A program made the translations under genes and the position numbers. The notes below the pieces were generated by a model. That model saw only the letters and a list, made by a program, of their open reading frames with translations, did not search any database and had not been told where the DNA came from. From positions 1 through 16,117 of the forward strand of contig JBFXAN010000148.1 of NCBI GenBank assembly GCA_050184225.1: a DNA stretch of 16,117 nucleotides, given 5' to 3'. Of this stretch, positions 13,184-16,117 are shown piece after piece; position 1 is the first letter of the stretch, and each line of letters begins with the position of its first letter. Source of the stretch: JBFXAN01 sp050184225. GTDB taxonomy: Bacteria; Chloroflexota; Dehalococcoidia; CAUJGQ01.

Positions 13184-15324
13184 GGCAAGCTGTGATGTCA
13201 GACATGGAGCTGTTTCCGCGAGACAAGGTTGTCGGTGTGTTCCGCGGCTTCCGAGAGGGTGGCTTAGAGTTTCACGCTGACCTCGTGCTGCCATACCGGA
13301 ACGAATTTCACAGTGTTCCCATGCACGGCCAGTTTCTCCTCGTCCAACTGGAAACTCCCGATGAGGCCGTGCTTGGTCGTATTGCTGCCTTCTCGTCGGG
13401 TACAGGCGAGGAGTTCAACATTCGGGCGGTTCAGGAGGAGCGCCCAGTACCAGACGACCTGCGGCAGCAGTACCTTCGATACCGAGTTAATATCCGCGTC
13501 CTTGGTGTGCTGAGGAAGGATACTAACGGTACACTGACATTCGTCGCATCACATCGTCGTTTGCCGCATGTAGGCAGCCCAGTAGCCTTCGCTTCGGACG
13601 AAGTACTGAAAGAGATTGCTGGGCACAACCAGGATGGTGCGACGATAGGACACCTTGCGCTGGGGGAGTACATCTATGCTGGTACCAGTGCTGATTTGGA
13701 TGCTGCTCCCTGGATGCAGATCAAAACGCCAGAAGTACTCGTCAAGTTTCCGGTGGAAAGCCTCGTCTCCCGCCGGAGTTTCGTCTTCGCGCGGGCAGGC
13801 TTTGGTAAATCCAATGTAACAAAGCTGCTCTTTAGCAAGCTATATGAGGGCGAACCATCCGTGGAGAAGAGGGGAGGGAAGTCTGCCCCGGTCGGGACGG
13901 TTATTTTCGATCCCGACGGTGAGTACTTCTGGCCGGATGATAAGGGCAGGCCCGGGTTATGTGATGTTCCACATCTGGCCGACAAGCTCGTCGTTTTTAC
14001 CCAACGCGCCGGACCAAGTCCGTATTATGGATCATTCGTCGCAGGAGGAATGCGGCTGGACATCCGGCGCTTGCGTCCGGCTGACGTGGTGGCGATTGCT
14101 CTCGGCGCCGAACGGCAAGAGCAGCAGAATGTCCGAAAGCTACGAAGTCTGGATCAAGGCCGGTGGGAACGCCTCGTCAATTTAATCGACGAACATGGCA
14201 ATCAAGCTTCCCTTACCGATATCTGCCAACTGCTCGATCTCATAGAAGACCGCCAAGAGGCGGAGGCTCTTGCTGCTCGTTCGAACATGACAGCAATCGT
14301 TAGGATGCTACATGATAAGAGCAGTCAGCTCATGGATATGCTGATCGAAGCGATCTCAATGGGCAAGCTCTGTGTAATCGACGTTTCTCAAATGAGCAGT
14401 GGCCAATCTCTCATCCTATCGGGGCTGATTCTCCGGCGCATTTTCGACAGGAATCAGCAGGAATTCACTGCGGCAGAGCCCCGCACGATTCCTACGATTG
14501 CGGTCGTAGAGGAGGCTCAATCGGTCCTCCAGGAGGGGGGATCCGGTACATCTCCCTATATTACTTGGGTTAAGGAAGGGAGAAAGTACGATCTCGGAGC
14601 TATGCTGATAACGCAGCAGCCCGGAAGCATTCCGATGGATATTCTAAGCCAAGGCGATAACTGGTTTGTCTTCCATCTGCTATCCGCCGCAGATCTGACC
14701 AACGTCCGTAGAGCAAATGCCCACTTCAGCGACGATCTGCTGAGTACACTCCTGAATGAGCCAATCGCGGGACAAGGTGTGTTCTGGAGCTCAGTAGGCG
14801 GGAAGCCATATCCTGTTCCGATACGTGCCTTGTCCTTCGAGAAGATGTATCGTGTCGCTGATCCGCAATACTCCCGCCCCGCCGCGGCTACATTCGCATC
14901 GGAGCTCAGGGAGCGTCTCAAGGTCACAGTGCGTCCCGCCCAGCACGCCGTGCCAGTGGGACATGATGGTCGGCAATCGGCCTTCGAATCATCAACTGGA
15001 CGGAACGGCTCCTCCGCAGACACGCAAGATGAGTCCGAGGAGTCAGTCGACATACTCGATACCTTGGAACAGCAGATGGTTGAAGAATTAGAGGGCAATC
15101 CAGACTTACTGAAGCGAATTGAAGGAGACGGCGTAGCCTGGGGTTCGCTGAAAGCGTTCTTCTTGGAGGTTCTACCTGCATCATTGGACGACCGGGACTA
15201 TATGGCCTATCAACTGGTGCGGATGGTGCTCACACGGAAATATGGCCACCAGGGTCAGGACTGGGTATCGTTCAAATCGCCACAAGGTAGCACTTGGGTA
15301 CGCGCGACCAAGGGTCGCCAATGA
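13180..15324 (+). CDS. HerA-like hexameric ATPase/DNA translocase
   Basis: This 714-residue protein of the FtsK-HerA superfamily has an N-terminal beta-barrel (HAS-like) region (about 14-190). The ATPase core has Walker A ARAGFGKSN (204-212, with Ala in place of the first Gly but fitting [AG]xxxxGKS), the HerA-typical FDPDGEYFW (243-251), Walker B TIAVVEEAQSVL (Glu444/Glu445) and MLITQQPGSIP with sensor Gln479. The C-terminus has an acidic, Ser-rich linker (about 605-630) and then a 90-residue globular tail (from about DTLEQQMVEELEG) that I do not recognise and that ordinary HerA lacks. It would drive DNA through the NurA ring. It overlaps NurA upstream and the methyltransferase downstream by ATGA. 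An ATG at 13195, with GAGG upstream, is an alternative start. Confidence 0.88.
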   Translation: MRQAVMSDMELFPRDKVVGVFRGFREGGLEFHADLVLPYRNEFHSVPMHGQFLLVQLETPDEAVLGRIAAFSSGTGEEFNIRAVQEERPVPDDLRQQYLRYRVNIRVLGVLRKDTNGTLTFVASHRRLPHVGSPVAFASDEVLKEIAGHNQDGATIGHLALGEYIYAGTSADLDAAPWMQIKTPEVLVKFPVESLVSRRSFVFARAGFGKSNVTKLLFSKLYEGEPSVEKRGGKSAPVGTVIFDPDGEYFWPDDKGRPGLCDVPHLADKLVVFTQRAGPSPYYGSFVAGGMRLDIRRLRPADVVAIALGAERQEQQNVRKLRSLDQGRWERLVNLIDEHGNQASLTDICQLLDLIEDRQEAEALAARSNMTAIVRMLHDKSSQLMDMLIEAISMGKLCVIDVSQMSSGQSLILSGLILRRIFDRNQQEFTAAEPRTIPTIAVVEEAQSVLQEGGSGTSPYITWVKEGRKYDLGAMLITQQPGSIPMDILSQGDNWFVFHLLSAADLTNVRRANAHFSDDLLSTLLNEPIAGQGVFWSSVGGKPYPVPIRALSFEKMYRVADPQYSRPAAATFASELRERLKVTVRPAQHAVPVGHDGRQSAFESSTGRNGSSADTQDESEESVDILDTLEQQMVEELEGNPDLLKRIEGDGVAWGSLKAFFLEVLPASLDDRDYMAYQLVRMVLTRKYGHQGQDWVSFKSPQGSTWVRATKGRQ

Positions 15325-16117
15325 CGCACCTAGGTGATCGCAAGTCAACGGCGCTGAACGGAATATGCGCGTACTTCACAATGTTTCCTTTGGAATTTCC
15401 GTACAGGGTAATCGACCGTTGGTCATCACGGAGAGGCTGGGTCATCGATCCATTCTGCGGCCGAGGCACCACAAACTACGCGGCACGATTGCTGGGGATG
15501 CCCTCGATCGGCGTTGATAGCAGCCCGGTCGCCGTCAGTCTCGCACAGGCGAAACTGGTGAATGCCTCGGTAAACGACATCGTTCGGACCGCGGCCGATG
15601 TGCTCGACGATGTACCACATCCATCCAGCGTCCCAGGTGGTGAGTTCTGGGAACGAGCCTTTCACCCTGATGTCCTCCAGACCGTCTGCCGACTCAGGGA
15701 AGGACTTCTCAGCGACTGCAAATCCGACGGCCGCCGGGCACTTCGAGCCATACTCTTGGGCGCACTTCATGGCCCCCGGAACAAGCATGGCTCGTCCTAC
15801 TTCTCAAACCAATCTCCTCGCACCTTTGCGCCCAAGCCTCGATACGCGGTCAAGTTCTGGCGTGAGCGGAATCTCGCACCGCCTTTCGTCAATGTATTGC
15901 AGATAATCGAGCAGCGAGCGCATCGCTACTATGGCCAAGAGCAGACGCGCGGTCGTGGCGTGGCAGTTCTCGGAGATAGCCGTGAATGCGAGGTCTTTCG
16001 TCAGTTTCACGAACATGCGCGAGTGCGAGGGGTTATCACGTCGCCGCCATACTATGGCATGCGGACTTATATACCAGATCAATGGTTAAGATCATGGTTT
16101 GTCGGCGGTACTTCAGT
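15321..16117 (+). CDS. Amino-DNA methyltransferase (N4-cytosine/N6-adenine), cut by window end
   Basis: From ATG 15321 the frame is open for 265 codons to the window edge. Motif I is VIDPFCGRGTT (residues 41-51), followed by IGVDSSPVAVSLAQAK, which binds AdoMet. The catalytic motif IV is TSPPYYGMRTY (240-250), the S/D-PP-Y type of enzymes that methylate exocyclic amino groups. About 190 residues between them include FSNQSPRTFAPKPRYAVKFW, which may help recognise the target. The start overlaps the HerA stop by ATGA, so it belongs to the same operon. Whether the base is cytosine or adenine, and the recognised site, cannot be told. The C-terminus and any nuclease domain would lie outside the window. 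Confidence 0.88.
   Translation, partial: MTHLGDRKSTALNGICAYFTMFPLEFPYRVIDRWSSRRGWVIDPFCGRGTTNYAARLLGMPSIGVDSSPVAVSLAQAKLVNASVNDIVRTAADVLDDVPHPSSVPGGEFWERAFHPDVLQTVCRLREGLLSDCKSDGRRALRAILLGALHGPRNKHGSSYFSNQSPRTFAPKPRYAVKFWRERNLAPPFVNVLQIIEQRAHRYYGQEQTRGRGVAVLGDSRECEVFRQFHEHARVRGVITSPPYYGMRTYIPDQWLRSWFVGGTS

Noticed and set aside
15426..16082. Minus-strand frames at the right end
   Set aside because: They are opposite an open methyltransferase frame with motifs I and IV in the right order; no motif is seen in the minus frames.
1..16117. CRISPR array, tRNA, rRNA or transposase
   Set aside because: No regularly spaced repeats, no tRNA-like cloverleaf with CCA region, no rRNA sequence and no DDE or recombinase frame were recognised.

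Overview
The window looks like a high-GC bacterial chromosome segment. Most genes are strongly GC-biased: 43 of 60 bases are G or C at 9481-9540. The mix of UPF0175/DUF3368 toxin-antitoxin pairs, a mycothiol-type DinB protein, a ThuA-like protein, a divergent orotate PRTase, LtrA and a fused family III CoA-transferase would suit a Chloroflexota (Thermomicrobia-like) genome. That assignment is inference only; no rRNA or marker gene is present.

Layout, left to right: the 3' end of an unidentified gene (3-110); a UPF0175 antitoxin and DUF3368 PIN toxin pair (334-1058); a VOC/glyoxalase-fold gene whose leader has a 10-bp inverted repeat over its ribosome binding site (1155-1565); a convergent ThuA-like gene (1599-2420); a divergent orotate-PRTase-like gene (2605-3222); the 3' remnant of a HIT hydrolase (3238-3441) just after the stop of an LtrA-like membrane protein gene (3452-4669); a short remnant of an M28 peptidase 3' end (4711-4800); a tandem-domain family III CoA-transferase (4986-7241); a second UPF0175/DUF3368 pair with a frameshifted toxin (7348-8073); an intact M28 peptidase (8105-9151); an alpha/beta hydrolase coupled to a DinB/MDMPI-type protein (9263-10902); a carboxymuconolactone-decarboxylase-family protein (10916-11461); and a small AF2212-type antitoxin interrupted by an in-frame TGA (11602-11811).

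From about 11940 to the right edge the character changes. Base composition falls (31 of 60 G or C at 12301-12360) and three genes follow one strong promoter-like sequence (TTGACA, 17 bp, TATATC). They encode a NurA-family nuclease, a HerA-like hexameric ATPase and an amino-DNA methyltransferase cut by the window end. All are joined by 4-base ATGA stop/start overlaps. This is the most interesting part of the window. The layout suggests a horizontally acquired, restriction-modification-like defence operon in which a modification enzyme is paired with an ATP-driven end-resection machine instead of a conventional endonuclease. NurA and HerA are established partners in DNA end processing; the defence role and the way the methyltransferase fits in are inference.

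The rest of the window is accessory in character: two related toxin-antitoxin loci in direct orientation with matching promoter/leader sequences, three or four decaying gene remnants, and scattered metabolic genes with no single pathway. No tRNA, rRNA, CRISPR array or transposase was seen.
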